From a virus: a stretch of 25,476 nt of DNA. The number at the start of each line of letters is the position of its first letter. Positions within the stretch are counted from its first letter, which is position 1. Position numbers and translations under genes: made by a program. Of this stretch, positions 4,955 through 11,541 are shown piece after piece. The notes beneath the pieces are model-generated. The model was not told where the DNA came from. It did not search any database and saw nothing but the letters and a program-made list of their open reading frames with translations. The stretch lies in the IMG/VR virus record IMGVR_UViG_3300026518_000055, positions 1 through 25,476 of that record, one strand, 5' to 3'.

Positions 4955-5812
4955 GTGAAGTATCAGGCTACTTTTATTAGCTCGGAAGAGTTTGAGATTT
5001 TAGCGGATGAGCCGCCAGAGTATTTTAAGTTGTACGCCTTTTTAAGAAGTCGTATGAACATTAAAACTAAAATTTCGGGTGTCGAATCTCGGTTTAATAC
5101 GCAGGCTTTTCGGGAGGTTTTGAGCGTGCCAGACCGGCGCGGAAGACACAAAAAGCATGAAAGTGAAAGTGCAAAAATTACGCCTAGGTCCATCCAACAA
5201 AAGCTAGATTACCTAGTTAAGATTGGCTTGATTCGTCGCCAAAAGAACTATGTGTTTGAGCATCTTTTGCCCATTATTCCGAAGCAACGGATTAGTCCAA
5301 TTAAAACTATGAGTGAACGAAGAGTGAACGATGAGTGCATGATGAGTGAACGCATGAGTGAACGTAAAAACAGCCCGCAGCCCTTGGATTCATTAGCTTC
5401 TTCAAAAATGAGTGAACGCATGAGTGAACGACGAGTGAACGATGAGTGCATGATGAGTGGTACACCTCATAGATATCAGATATCAGATATTAATTTAGAC
5501 ATAGATAAATCTATGTCTTGCTCAAAACCTGCGGTTTCTGAGCGAAAAAAAGTCAATTCTTTAATCAAAACAAAGTTTGAAGAATTCTGGTCTTTGTACC
5601 CACGCAAAGTTGGGAAAAAGAAGTGTGAGTCAAAGTTTGAATCTTTGGTTAGGCAGAAAATTGAATTTGCTGATGAGATTATTTCGGGCTTGAGTTCTCA
5701 GGTGGAAAATTTGAAGTCTAAAGAAGTCGAATATATTCCTCATCCCATCACTTGGCTCAACCAGGGCCGATGGGAGGACGAGATACCTGAAAAAGAAGAT
5801 TGGAGGTTGTAA
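4955..5812 (+). CDS. Phage replication initiator, lambda O-like organisation, containing the candidate origin
   Basis: A 285-residue protein with three parts. The N-terminal winged-helix region (about 1-115) ends 'ITPRSIQQKLDYLVKIGLI'. A low-complexity linker (about 118-170) is made of repeated MSER/RVNDECMM units. The C-terminal domain has 'FEEFWSLYPRKVGKKKCESK' and 'PHPITWLNQGRWEDE', a signature of phage initiator and primosomal proteins that contact helicase loaders. GTG codons at 4952 and 4955 are both possible. GGGAG sits 7 nt before 4955, which I prefer. The repetitive linker is encoded by iteron arrays, as in the lambda O gene. It heads the replication operon, followed by a second replication protein. 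Confidence 0.8.
   Translation: MKYQATFISSEEFEILADEPPEYFKLYAFLRSRMNIKTKISGVESRFNTQAFREVLSVPDRRGRHKKHESESAKITPRSIQQKLDYLVKIGLIRRQKNYVFEHLLPIIPKQRISPIKTMSERRVNDECMMSERMSERKNSPQPLDSLASSKMSERMSERRVNDECMMSGTPHRYQISDINLDIDKSMSCSKPAVSERKKVNSLIKTKFEEFWSLYPRKVGKKKCESKFESLVRQKIEFADEIISGLSSQVENLKSKEVEYIPHPITWLNQGRWEDEIPEKEDWRL
5311..5518. other. Candidate replication origin (iterons, AT-rich heptamers, palindrome)
   Basis: GAGTG-core iterons begin at 5311, 5322, 5333, 5344 and 5356, and again at 5410, 5422, 5433, 5444 and 5455, every 11-12 bp. Most are GAGTGAACG; those at 5333 and 5444 are GAGTGCAT and the last is GAGTGG. Downstream are three AGATAT(C/T) heptamers (5471-5491) and a 10-bp-arm inverted repeat with a 2-bp spacer (5497-5506 and 5509-5518). 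Iterons, an AT-rich element and a palindrome inside the initiator gene match the layout of lambda ori. Confidence 0.78.
5497..5518. repeat. Inverted repeat with 10-bp arms in the candidate origin
   Basis: AGACATAGAT and ATCTATGTCT are perfectly complementary arms separated by AA. The repeat borders the AT-rich heptamers of the origin and lies in the linker-coding part of the initiator gene. Confidence 0.8.
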
Positions 5813-5814
5813 TT

Positions 5815-6279
5815 GTGAATGATGTTTCAACGAAAAAAATAATTAAAAAAATTTTTGCCTACCATGGCATTCCTGAAAGCCAGGAATTGAACTCTGTGTG
5901 GCTGCATGATTTATCAGCCTTCTCGGCGGACAAGATTGAGCAAGCCTGGAATGAATGGCGAGGTATAGCGGATAACGATAAGCGAAAGCCAAAATCAATG
6001 GAGTTGATTCGAATCCTCAAGGCTCGATCAAACCCTACGGCGGTTTATGAAGAGAAGGAATCTAGAAAATTGAAACATGGCAGAAGCCCCGTAGAAGACG
6101 AGTTGATTCGAAGGCTAAAAGCGATGAATAAAAATAATCCCAACTTGATGAGCGAAATAAAAGACTGCGACAGCCCTAAAGAGAAAATTGCTATCTGCAC
6201 GGTCGCAGCTGGTCAGGGGCTTAATAGCAATTCCTCCATGGGTGGACTCATCAAAAATATTAATGCGAGAATTGGTTAA
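5815..6279 (+). CDS. Putative second replication protein (possible helicase-loader type)
   Basis: A 154-residue protein starting at GTG 5815, with GGAGG 8 nt upstream (5802-5806). An in-frame TTG at 5800 would lie inside that ribosome site. It overlaps nothing and follows the initiator stop by 2 nt, the position held by P or DnaC-like loaders in lambdoid phages. The N-terminal region (FAYHGIPESQELNSVWLHDL, then AWNEWRG and KPKSMELIRIL) is helical and resembles the N-terminal domain of G39P-type loader proteins. No Walker A ATPase motif is present. The loader role is inference from position and weak similarity. Confidence 0.6.
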   Translation: MNDVSTKKIIKKIFAYHGIPESQELNSVWLHDLSAFSADKIEQAWNEWRGIADNDKRKPKSMELIRILKARSNPTAVYEEKESRKLKHGRSPVEDELIRRLKAMNKNNPNLMSEIKDCDSPKEKIAICTVAAGQGLNSNSSMGGLIKNINARIG

Positions 6280-6509
6280 TGAAAAAAGCTAAATGCAAAA
6301 GCGATTTGCTGGAAGATATTGAAAAACTAATTGCCGATTACGCAACGTCGGTAATTCATGTTAGGCGCAAACAGTTTAAAAAATTACATCAGGAATTGTT
6401 CCCCCACAGTCGGGACGATTTGGATGAAAAATCACGCTTTGAACACTTGGGGCGCGTCATCCAAGTTTGGCCGCTTGATTCGGTTGAAGGTTCGCAAAGT
6501 GGGTACTAA
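6279..6509 (+). CDS. Small hypothetical protein in the replication operon
   Basis: A 76-residue charged protein (MKKAKCKSDLLEDIEKLIAD ... FKKLHQELFPHSRDDLDEKS). Its ATG overlaps the stop of the preceding gene (TAATG), and its 3' end overlaps the VRR-NUC gene by 11 nt. Predicted mostly helical with no recognised motif. Tight coupling suggests a replication or recombination accessory role. Confidence 0.55.
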   Translation: MKKAKCKSDLLEDIEKLIADYATSVIHVRRKQFKKLHQELFPHSRDDLDEKSRFEHLGRVIQVWPLDSVEGSQSGY

Positions 6510-6864
6510 AAATCTCACTGAAGACCAGATTCAGATGCAGCTTGTAGCTTGGGCGAGACTTCACAACACAATTGGGCCGTATTTGATACATATCCCGAAC
6601 GGTGGATACAGGAATCCACGAGAAGGGGCTAAATTTAAGCGTATGGGCGTTTTAAGAGGGGTAAGCGATATTTTCCTTGCTAAACCTCAAAACGGCCTTC
6701 ACGGGCTTTGGATCGAGCTTAAACGGCCTGGTGGAAAATTAACCAGTGACCAATACAACTGGATAAAGCTGATGTTGGCTCAAGGGTATGAGGCTAAAGT
6801 TTGTTATGGATTTGATGAGGCGAAAGATGTGATTTTGGAATATTTAAAAAATAAAGAGAGATAA
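6499..6864 (+). CDS. VRR-NUC domain nuclease
   Basis: A 121-residue single-domain VRR-NUC protein of the PD-(D/E)XK superfamily. Visible signature: early helix 'EDQIQMQLVAWAR', then 'IPNGG', then 'RGVSDIFL' (Asp57), then 'WIELKRPGGKLTSDQ' (Glu73, Lys75, Gln85). Standalone phage proteins of this type are structure-selective nucleases that can replace RusA-like Holliday junction resolvases in recombination and packaging. I place the start at GTG 6499, with GAAGG 8 nt upstream. A longer frame back to ATG 6358 would lie almost wholly inside the preceding gene and adds residues unlike the family. Confidence 0.85.
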   Translation: MGTKNLTEDQIQMQLVAWARLHNTIGPYLIHIPNGGYRNPREGAKFKRMGVLRGVSDIFLAKPQNGLHGLWIELKRPGGKLTSDQYNWIKLMLAQGYEAKVCYGFDEAKDVILEYLKNKER

Positions 6865-6866
6865 TA

Positions 6867-7202
6867 ATGAAATTTGAAACTTTTATGGAGCTAAGTGAGG
6901 AGGCTCAACTTGAGATGTTGGGGGGGATTCTTGGGTGTGAATGGTGTGATCATGTAAATGGAATTTATATTGCGAGGGATCATGGCATATTAGTATTTAT
7001 TAAAGATGGTAATTTAATAAGGCTATACGAAGATTACGAAATTTTTCGCTCTAATTTATCTGATGGAAAAACAGTTGAATACGAAAGAGATATTGTGAAT
7101 TTAATTGTGGCTTATGAGGAGTTTAAACTTTTAGATGAAAGGCTTAATCAGCTCGCAAAAATTTTCATTAAAAATTTTAGGGTGAAATATGAATTTAGAT
7201 GA
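6867..7202 (+). CDS. Hypothetical protein of the early accessory cluster
   Basis: A 111-residue acidic protein with no recognised domain. The N-terminal motif 'FETFMELSEEAQLEMLGGIL' resembles the start of the next protein (LDEFLKLPDDW), and both end in a long helix with a LI.aY pattern, so the two may be distant paralogues. It starts 2 nt after the VRR-NUC stop and overlaps the next gene by 14 nt. AGAGAG upstream is the likely ribosome site. Confidence 0.55.
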   Translation: MKFETFMELSEEAQLEMLGGILGCEWCDHVNGIYIARDHGILVFIKDGNLIRLYEDYEIFRSNLSDGKTVEYERDIVNLIVAYEEFKLLDERLNQLAKIFIKNFRVKYEFR

Positions 7203-7566
7203 GTTTTTAAAATTGCCAGATGATTGGAAAGTGTCTCAGCTTGTAAAGTCAGAAGATTTATTAACTCCTTTTCGCGTGCAGAATTATTCACTTACTGATG
7301 TAGCACTTTCAATTGCGTATGACTTTAACTCAAAAATATGTGACTTAGAAAGTGAAATATTTGATAATCATGATTGGAGGATTGGCCCCTTTTCCCCGAC
7401 TAAAATTAAATATCGAGAGGAAGTTTGGGGTATTATAAAAACTTATCATTCTAGAGTTGAGCGGCTTAACCACATCAAAGATAGGCAAAGCCTATTTATA
7501 GATGAAATGAAAAGGATTAGTTTACTTAAACAAAAGCTAGAGGGTGAATGTAATGAATCTAAATGA
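7189..7566 (+). CDS. Hypothetical protein of the early accessory cluster
   Basis: A 125-residue protein, N-terminal 'MNLDEFLKLPDDWKVSQLVK', C-terminal amphipathic helices (VERLNHIKDRQSLFIDEMKR). AGGGTGA precedes the ATG at 7189, and the same ribosome-site sequence precedes the following gene. It overlaps both neighbours by about 14 nt. No function is recognised. Confidence 0.55.
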   Translation: MNLDEFLKLPDDWKVSQLVKSEDLLTPFRVQNYSLTDVALSIAYDFNSKICDLESEIFDNHDWRIGPFSPTKIKYREEVWGIIKTYHSRVERLNHIKDRQSLFIDEMKRISLLKQKLEGECNESK

Positions 7567-7813
7567 GTTAGTAAAAACCCATCAATTACGATTGAAAGAA
7601 ATAAAGAATATTTCATGTAAACATGCTACTAGCGAACCTTGCTTGCATATCATTGAGTTTTTCCAGGTAAAGCGTGTGTTACTGGTTTTTATGAATGGCC
7701 TAAAAGATATTGATAATTACGAATTCTTTGATAGTGCAAATGAGTTGAGGGATTTTTTAAAGCGTCAAAGTTATTTGACTACGGTTAGGTTTTTGAAGAG
7801 GGGTGGATTATGA
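7553..7813 (+). CDS. Hypothetical protein of the early accessory cluster
   Basis: An 86-residue protein, MNLNELVKTHQLRLKEIK..., ending KRGGL. I chose ATG 7553 over GTG 7544 because AGAGGGTGA is then correctly spaced and the start mirrors that of the upstream gene. It overlaps the previous gene by 14 nt and the next by the ATGA tetranucleotide. It contains a hydrophobic strand (KRVLLVFMNG) and no known motif. Confidence 0.5.
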   Translation: MNLNELVKTHQLRLKEIKNISCKHATSEPCLHIIEFFQVKRVLLVFMNGLKDIDNYEFFDSANELRDFLKRQSYLTTVRFLKRGGL

Positions 7814-8058
7814 GTGAAAAGAAAGAGTTTATAACGCGAGAAGAGCAAGCATATATCGGGCATCGAGCAGACGCACTTCCTGCATTTGCAGATGAGCTAC
7901 CCTTATGTGAAAGTGGAGAAGTTATGAGTAATGAAAACGCTGAGAAAATTGTTGAGCTACTGGAAAAGCTTTCTGACAAAGTCGGCCGTAGTAACGAATG
8001 TCTTGAATATATCAAAGAGTGGTGCAAGTGGAATTATGATTGCGCCACTTTTACATAG
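7810..8058 (+). CDS. Hypothetical acidic protein
   Basis: An 82-residue protein starting at the ATGA overlap with the gene before. The first half is acidic (REEQAYIGHRADALPAFADE). The second half is a helix with several Cys and Trp (ECLEYIKEWCKWNYDCATF). It ends the tightly overlapped run that began at 4955. A GCGCC...GGCGC inverted repeat at 8079-8099 follows but lacks a T-tract. The function is unknown. Confidence 0.5.
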   Translation: MSEKKEFITREEQAYIGHRADALPAFADELPLCESGEVMSNENAEKIVELLEKLSDKVGRSNECLEYIKEWCKWNYDCATFT

Positions 8059-8126
8059 ACACCAAAGTTGATTTATTAGCGCCCGCCTATAGCTGGCGCA
8101 TTGTTATTTTTATGGAGTAAATTATT

Positions 8127-8483
8127 GTGGAAGATGAAAGATTTAGGTGCGGATTAAGGAAAAGCTGCATTGGAGCAGTAGTCTGGGCTATTTTAATAAA
8201 TTGCGATGACGATGAAGATGGTTGGCGTGGATTTTCACCTAATGACATTGGTGAATACTTAGAGTCTGTCATGGACATACGTTTGGTTGGCATGGAGGTG
8301 GCGGGTGTTAATTTTTCTGAGGATGGCGAAGAACTTATCTTAAAGCCGTTAAACAACGGGCTAGGAGAATTTAGATGCTTTGTTTCATGGACTCGTTCGG
8401 ATTGGAGTATATTCGAAGATTACGCAACCGCTATAGATGTCTATGAAGAAATTATCAATTCTTATTTTCCTCATTGGACATAA
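8127..8483 (+). CDS. Hypothetical acidic protein, last gene before the early terminator
   Basis: A 118-residue acidic protein read from GTG 8127 with GGAG 9 nt upstream. It contains the acidic run 'NCDDDEDGW', a middle strand region (EELILKPLNNGLGEFRCFVSW) and an aromatic C-terminus (IINSYFPHWT). No family is recognised. It stops 2 nt before the hairpin terminator at 8485-8500, so it is probably the last gene of the early operon. Confidence 0.5.
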   Translation: MEDERFRCGLRKSCIGAVVWAILINCDDDEDGWRGFSPNDIGEYLESVMDIRLVGMEVAGVNFSEDGEELILKPLNNGLGEFRCFVSWTRSDWSIFEDYATAIDVYEEIINSYFPHWT

Positions 8484-8484
8484 A

Positions 8485-8500
8485 AGCCCCCGAAGGGGCT
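8485..8500. terminator. Bidirectional hairpin terminator
   Basis: AGCCCC-CGAA-GGGGCT hairpin. On the plus strand AATTCTT follows. On the minus strand CTTTTAT follows, which makes it an especially good terminator for the small gene at 8506-8658. Confidence 0.75.
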
Positions 8501-8505
8501 AATTC

Positions 8506-8658
8506 TTAATGATGCTTCTTAGGTGCATGCTCTTTCAAAGCAGCCTTTAAAGCATGGCGTTCATGACGCTTATCTTTATGAGTTTGGTGATATGGAACCT
8601 TAGTGCGTGCTTCGCCTTCCATTTCATGGACTCTGTCTCTGTGTGATTGTTTCTTCAT
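8506..8658 (-). CDS. Small basic His/Lys-rich protein
   Basis: A 50-codon frame on the minus strand beginning MKKQSHRDRVHEME and ending HAPKKHH, with AGAGAG before the ATG and a strong terminator directly after the stop. The protein has no hydrophobic segment. About half of it is Lys, Arg, His or Glu, suggesting a nucleic-acid- or protein-binding helical peptide. It runs against both flanking operons, so it must have its own promoter in 8660-8815. The evidence is gene-like signals only; no family is recognised. Confidence 0.6.
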   Translation of the reverse strand: MKKQSHRDRVHEMEGEARTKVPYHQTHKDKRHERHALKAALKEHAPKKHH

Positions 8659-8710
8659 TTTATTTCTCTCTTTATTAATTAATAAAAATCACCTTATGGT
8701 GAGGCATTTA

Positions 8711-8789
8711 TTGTACGAACAATAATAGATAAAATCTATCGATGGGTTCGTTACTATAAAAAATATCTATTGTTCGTATTCCCGAACAA
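8711..8789. promoter_or_regulatory. Palindrome-rich control region upstream of the late operon
   Basis: Contains TTGTACGAACAA (8711-8722), ATAGAT-AAA-ATCTAT (8725-8739), a 10-bp inverted repeat ACGAACAATA/TATTGTTCGT (8715-8724 and 8768-8777), and TTGTTCG-N6-CGAACAA (8770-8789). The CGAAC core occurs four times in alternating orientation. No consensus promoter is clear, although TACTATAAA (8752-8760) could be a -10. It probably controls the late operon, the small minus-strand gene, or both. Confidence 0.55.
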
Positions 8790-8815
8790 GAGGGTGCGGC
8801 TGTATAAGGGAGGGT

Positions 8816-9388
8816 ATGAGTAAACAAAAAAAGATTAATCGCGTCATTTCAGAAGAGCGTCTAGAAGATGCCTTTAACTTTGATGGTCGATATAACAAGA
8901 AGTGTGACCAACTAGCTTACGATGTTTTAGCAGACGGCGGGACCTACGCCATGATTGCTAAAGAAGCTAAGGTTTCGTTGAGAACGGTCGAATACTGGAA
9001 GCAGCCAGGCAACCCTCGTTATCGAGAGTCGTTTGCTGAGGCTTGCCTTTTAGGTCGGGCTGCTAATGTTGCCTGGTTTGACGAAATTGAAAAGAAAAAT
9101 TTAGTTCACGCTAATAAACACTTCAACCCCGTTTTACTCATTTCTGCTCGTAAACGCAGGTTTAATGAATCCGAGCAACGCGTTGTACCTCTGCCAGAAG
9201 TTGCTGGAAAAGAAGGTTACAAAGAAAAAGCAAAAGCAATCTTCGATGAAGGCGTGGCAGGCAACTTAAGTCCTGATGAGGTTCAAAAATATACCGCTTC
9301 CTTGGCAAATATGGCGAAACTCATTGAGCTCGAAACGTTAATCGAAGACGTGAAAAAGCTTAAGGAGGCCCAAATTGCCAAGTCGTAA
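8816..9388 (+). CDS. Terminase small subunit
   Basis: A 190-residue protein, first of the late operon, with a strong ribosome site (AAGGGAGG). 'DVLADGGTYAMIAKEAKVSLRTVEYW' (about residues 36-61) is an N-terminal helix-turn-helix of the kind that recognises the packaging site. The C-terminal part (VQKYTASLANMAKLIELETL, then VKKLKEAQ) is helical and would form the oligomeric ring contacting the large subunit. Position before the large terminase and size fit a phage TerS. Sequence similarity to P22 gp3 itself is not obvious. Confidence 0.75.
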   Translation: MSKQKKINRVISEERLEDAFNFDGRYNKKCDQLAYDVLADGGTYAMIAKEAKVSLRTVEYWKQPGNPRYRESFAEACLLGRAANVAWFDEIEKKNLVHANKHFNPVLLISARKRRFNESEQRVVPLPEVAGKEGYKEKAKAIFDEGVAGNLSPDEVQKYTASLANMAKLIELETLIEDVKKLKEAQIAKS

Positions 9389-9650
9389 GAAACTTACTCC
9401 AGCTATCAAAGCAGCCAGAAAGAAGCCAGGTGGCTCTAACGCTGGTAAATACAAATCAGTCGCTAAAAAAGATTTTGCCGGCCCAAAAGGTGGTGCACCT
9501 GCTGGAACCTTCCCAATTAACACAAAAAAAAGAGCTGAGAGCGCATTAAGTTTAGCTCATAACGCTCCAAGGCCATCGGGTATCAAGAAGGCTGTTTATG
9601 CGAAATATCCTGATTTGAAACCGGTCGTGAAGATAGTGAAGAAGAAATAA
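9375..9650 (+). CDS. Small basic phage protein
   Basis: A 91-residue, very basic protein starting at TTG 9375, which follows a perfect TAAGGAGG six bases upstream. This decides the unusual start. The Lys-rich N-terminus (MPSRKKLTPAIKAARKKPGG) leads to 'GPKGGAPAGTFPINTKKRAESALSLAHNAPRPSGIKKAVYAKYPDL'. That Pro/Gly turn followed by an 'A..A.S.AHN.P.....I..AV..KYP' helix recurs in small phage proteins encoded near the terminase. The function is unknown; a DNA-associated role is plausible from charge. It overlaps the terS gene by 14 nt. Confidence 0.7.
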   Translation: MPSRKKLTPAIKAARKKPGGSNAGKYKSVAKKDFAGPKGGAPAGTFPINTKKRAESALSLAHNAPRPSGIKKAVYAKYPDLKPVVKIVKKK

Positions 9651-9652
9651 AA

Positions 9653-9679
9653 AAGCCCGCATAAAGCAGGCTTAATTAT
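9653..9679 (+). terminator. Weak hairpin terminator or attenuator
   Basis: AAGCCCGC-ATAAA-GCAGGCTT (one C.A mismatch) followed by AATTATT. A second hairpin, CTGTTG(c)GTG...CACCAACAG, follows at 9681-9705. Together they may reduce read-through into the terL gene. Confidence 0.5.
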
Positions 9680-9734
9680 TCTGTTGCGTGTAGCAGCACC
9701 AACAGAGTGATGATTACTTAACAGGAGTAACCAT

Positions 9735-9899
9735 GTGAAAAATGATAGCACAAGAATTATTGAGTTGAAATGGTGGAGAGGAATCAAAATGCAAAATGTT
9801 GAATGTAAATTCCTTACAAGATGCATTGGAATTGCAGTCTTGATTTGCTCGGTTGCTTTGACTCTGAAAGTTATTGCCCCCAATGGGCTCATTCACTAA
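9735..9899 (+). CDS. Small single-TM protein
   Basis: A 54-residue protein from GTG 9735, with AGGAG 7 nt upstream. An internal ATG (9789) with GAGAGG would give a 36-residue form. A charged N-terminus (KNDSTRIIELKWWRGIK) precedes one hydrophobic segment (IGIAVLICSVALTLKVIA). It lies between the terS module and terL, where some phages carry small lysis or membrane genes, but nothing identifies it as a holin. Confidence 0.5.
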   Translation: MKNDSTRIIELKWWRGIKMQNVECKFLTRCIGIAVLICSVALTLKVIAPNGLIH

Positions 9900-9909
9900 T
9901 AGGTTGTAG

Positions 9910-11541
9910 ATGTTAGCACTCAAACGAGAAATAGCAGAGTTAAAGCGTGACTTAGTCAAGAAAGACTATGTGCATCTTGCTGTTAACGATGAGTTTGAGT
10001 GCAAGATTATAAATCCAGCTGGTGTTCGCGAGTATAAACCTGTTCCTACGCTTAAAAAAGTTCACGAAGAGCTTTATAAATACACCGTTTCAGGTGTTAT
10101 TGGCCCATATGGCTCGGGTAAATCGGTTGGTTTCAACTGGCAATCAATTCTAATCCCTGCACAGATGATGCCGCCTTGTAAAGATGGCGTGAGAAGGGCA
10201 AAAGCTGTTTTTGTACGAAATACCTATGACCAACTAAAACAAACCACGCATGAAATGTTCATGGATTGGTTTGAGGATTTAGGTTCAGTTCATTCTACTC
10301 AGAAGCCATTAGAGGTTGAAATCAAGTTTAACGATGGCAAAGGCCCAATTGAGCTTAAGGTTCAATTCTATGCGCTTGATAAGCCTAAACAGTTCGGAAA
10401 GTTAAAATCGAGCTCATTTACTTTTGGTTACATCAATGAGGCGTCTGAAAGCCCTGAGGGCATTATTACGCAAGTTCTAGGTCGAACTGGGCGTTATCCT
10501 TCTCGCGACCAAATCGACCTGGATAAGGTTGAAAAATGGTTTGAACGTGATGTTTTAGAAAATGGTAAGTGGGTAAAAGAAAAGATTCCTTACTGGTCAG
10601 GCGTTATTTTTGATAGCAACCCGCCAGAAGTTGATTCTGAGCTATACAATATTTTTGAGAAAGAAAAACCGCGCGGCTTCAAATTATATCGCCAGCCTCC
10701 TGGTCTTATTAAGACAGATTTAGGTTGGGAAGCAAATCCTGAAGCTGAAAATATCGAGCGTTTAGGTAAGAATTATTACTCCCAGATTGCTCAAGGTGCG
10801 ACTGAAGAGTTTATTAAAGTTTATTGCTGTGGTGAATATGGCTCCATTAAGACTGGCAAGCTCATTTATAACGAATATAACGATAATATTCATGCGCAAG
10901 AGAACTTAGAATATTTTCCAGAAACAGGCATCCGCTTATCTTTCGATACTTGGTATCAGCCTGCTTGCACTATTTCACAATATGCAAACCAGCAGCTAAG
11001 AGTGTTAGCTACCTTGCACGAGAGTGATATGGGAATGGAGTTGTTTGCCAATAGTGTGGTCAAGCCTTACCTAGAGCAGCATTTTCCAGGTTATACCATT
11101 CAAAACATCACCATGGACCCTGCGGGTAAAGCTGGTACTTCAGCGTGTGGTGTTTTATCTGATTATCAGGCCGTTAAGAAGGTTTTTGGCAGCAATGTAC
11201 GTCTTGCTGTTTCTAACGACCCAGATGTACGCCATGACGCTGTCCGGCACTTTTTAACGCGCTTAAATGGTGGTTTACCTGCATTTGTCCTAGATAAAGA
11301 CAAATGCAAAGACTTACGCGGTGGTTTTCTTAAGCATTATGTGTGGCAGCAAAGTACTGGCGGTAAAGTTATTTACAAAGCCAAAAAGAATAAACAGTCG
11401 CATACTCACGATGCGCTTCAGTATGAGTGCTTGAGCATTATTCCACAAACTGATGAGTTTGCTAAAAAACAATCTCCAGCATCTAAATTCTTAAAGCCAA
11501 TCCAACACATTCCGCAACACCGGAGTCAATACTATGCTTGA
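9910..11541 (+). CDS. Terminase large subunit
   Basis: A 543-residue packaging motor: N-terminal ATPase plus C-terminal RNase H-like nuclease. Walker A is GPYGSGKS (65-72). Walker B with the catalytic Glu is FGYINEA (172-178, Glu177). Putative nuclease acidic residues are Asp346 (LSFDT), Asp403 (TMDPAG) and Asp501 (HTHDALQY). It cuts concatemeric DNA and pumps it through the portal using ATP. Its 3' end overlaps the portal gene by 8 nt. Length and motif order are those of P22/T4-type TerL proteins. Confidence 0.93.
   Translation: MLALKREIAELKRDLVKKDYVHLAVNDEFECKIINPAGVREYKPVPTLKKVHEELYKYTVSGVIGPYGSGKSVGFNWQSILIPAQMMPPCKDGVRRAKAVFVRNTYDQLKQTTHEMFMDWFEDLGSVHSTQKPLEVEIKFNDGKGPIELKVQFYALDKPKQFGKLKSSSFTFGYINEASESPEGIITQVLGRTGRYPSRDQIDLDKVEKWFERDVLENGKWVKEKIPYWSGVIFDSNPPEVDSELYNIFEKEKPRGFKLYRQPPGLIKTDLGWEANPEAENIERLGKNYYSQIAQGATEEFIKVYCCGEYGSIKTGKLIYNEYNDNIHAQENLEYFPETGIRLSFDTWYQPACTISQYANQQLRVLATLHESDMGMELFANSVVKPYLEQHFPGYTIQNITMDPAGKAGTSACGVLSDYQAVKKVFGSNVRLAVSNDPDVRHDAVRHFLTRLNGGLPAFVLDKDKCKDLRGGFLKHYVWQQSTGGKVIYKAKKNKQSHTHDALQYECLSIIPQTDEFAKKQSPASKFLKPIQHIPQHRSQYYA

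Noticed and set aside
5248-5451. Minus-strand ORF with repeated RSLMRSLI units
   Set aside because: It is the mirror image of the iterons within the initiator gene, not an independent repeat protein.
5311-5460. CRISPR-like array
   Set aside because: The repeats are 9-11 bp, lie in frame within a gene and have no unique spacers; they are iterons.
6358-6498. Extended N-terminus of the VRR-NUC protein
   Set aside because: It lies almost entirely inside the preceding gene and adds 47 residues with no family features. GTG 6499 has a spaced GAAGG.
8079-8099. GCGCC...GGCGC hairpin as a terminator
   Set aside because: There are only 5 paired bases with an 11-nt loop, and the following T-rich stretch is interrupted.
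8689-8702. TCACC-TTAT-GGTGA hairpin with a T-run on the minus strand as a terminator or attenuator ahead of the small minus-strand gene
   Set aside because: The 5-bp stem is too short to call. It would matter only if minus-strand transcription starts above 8702, which is not shown.
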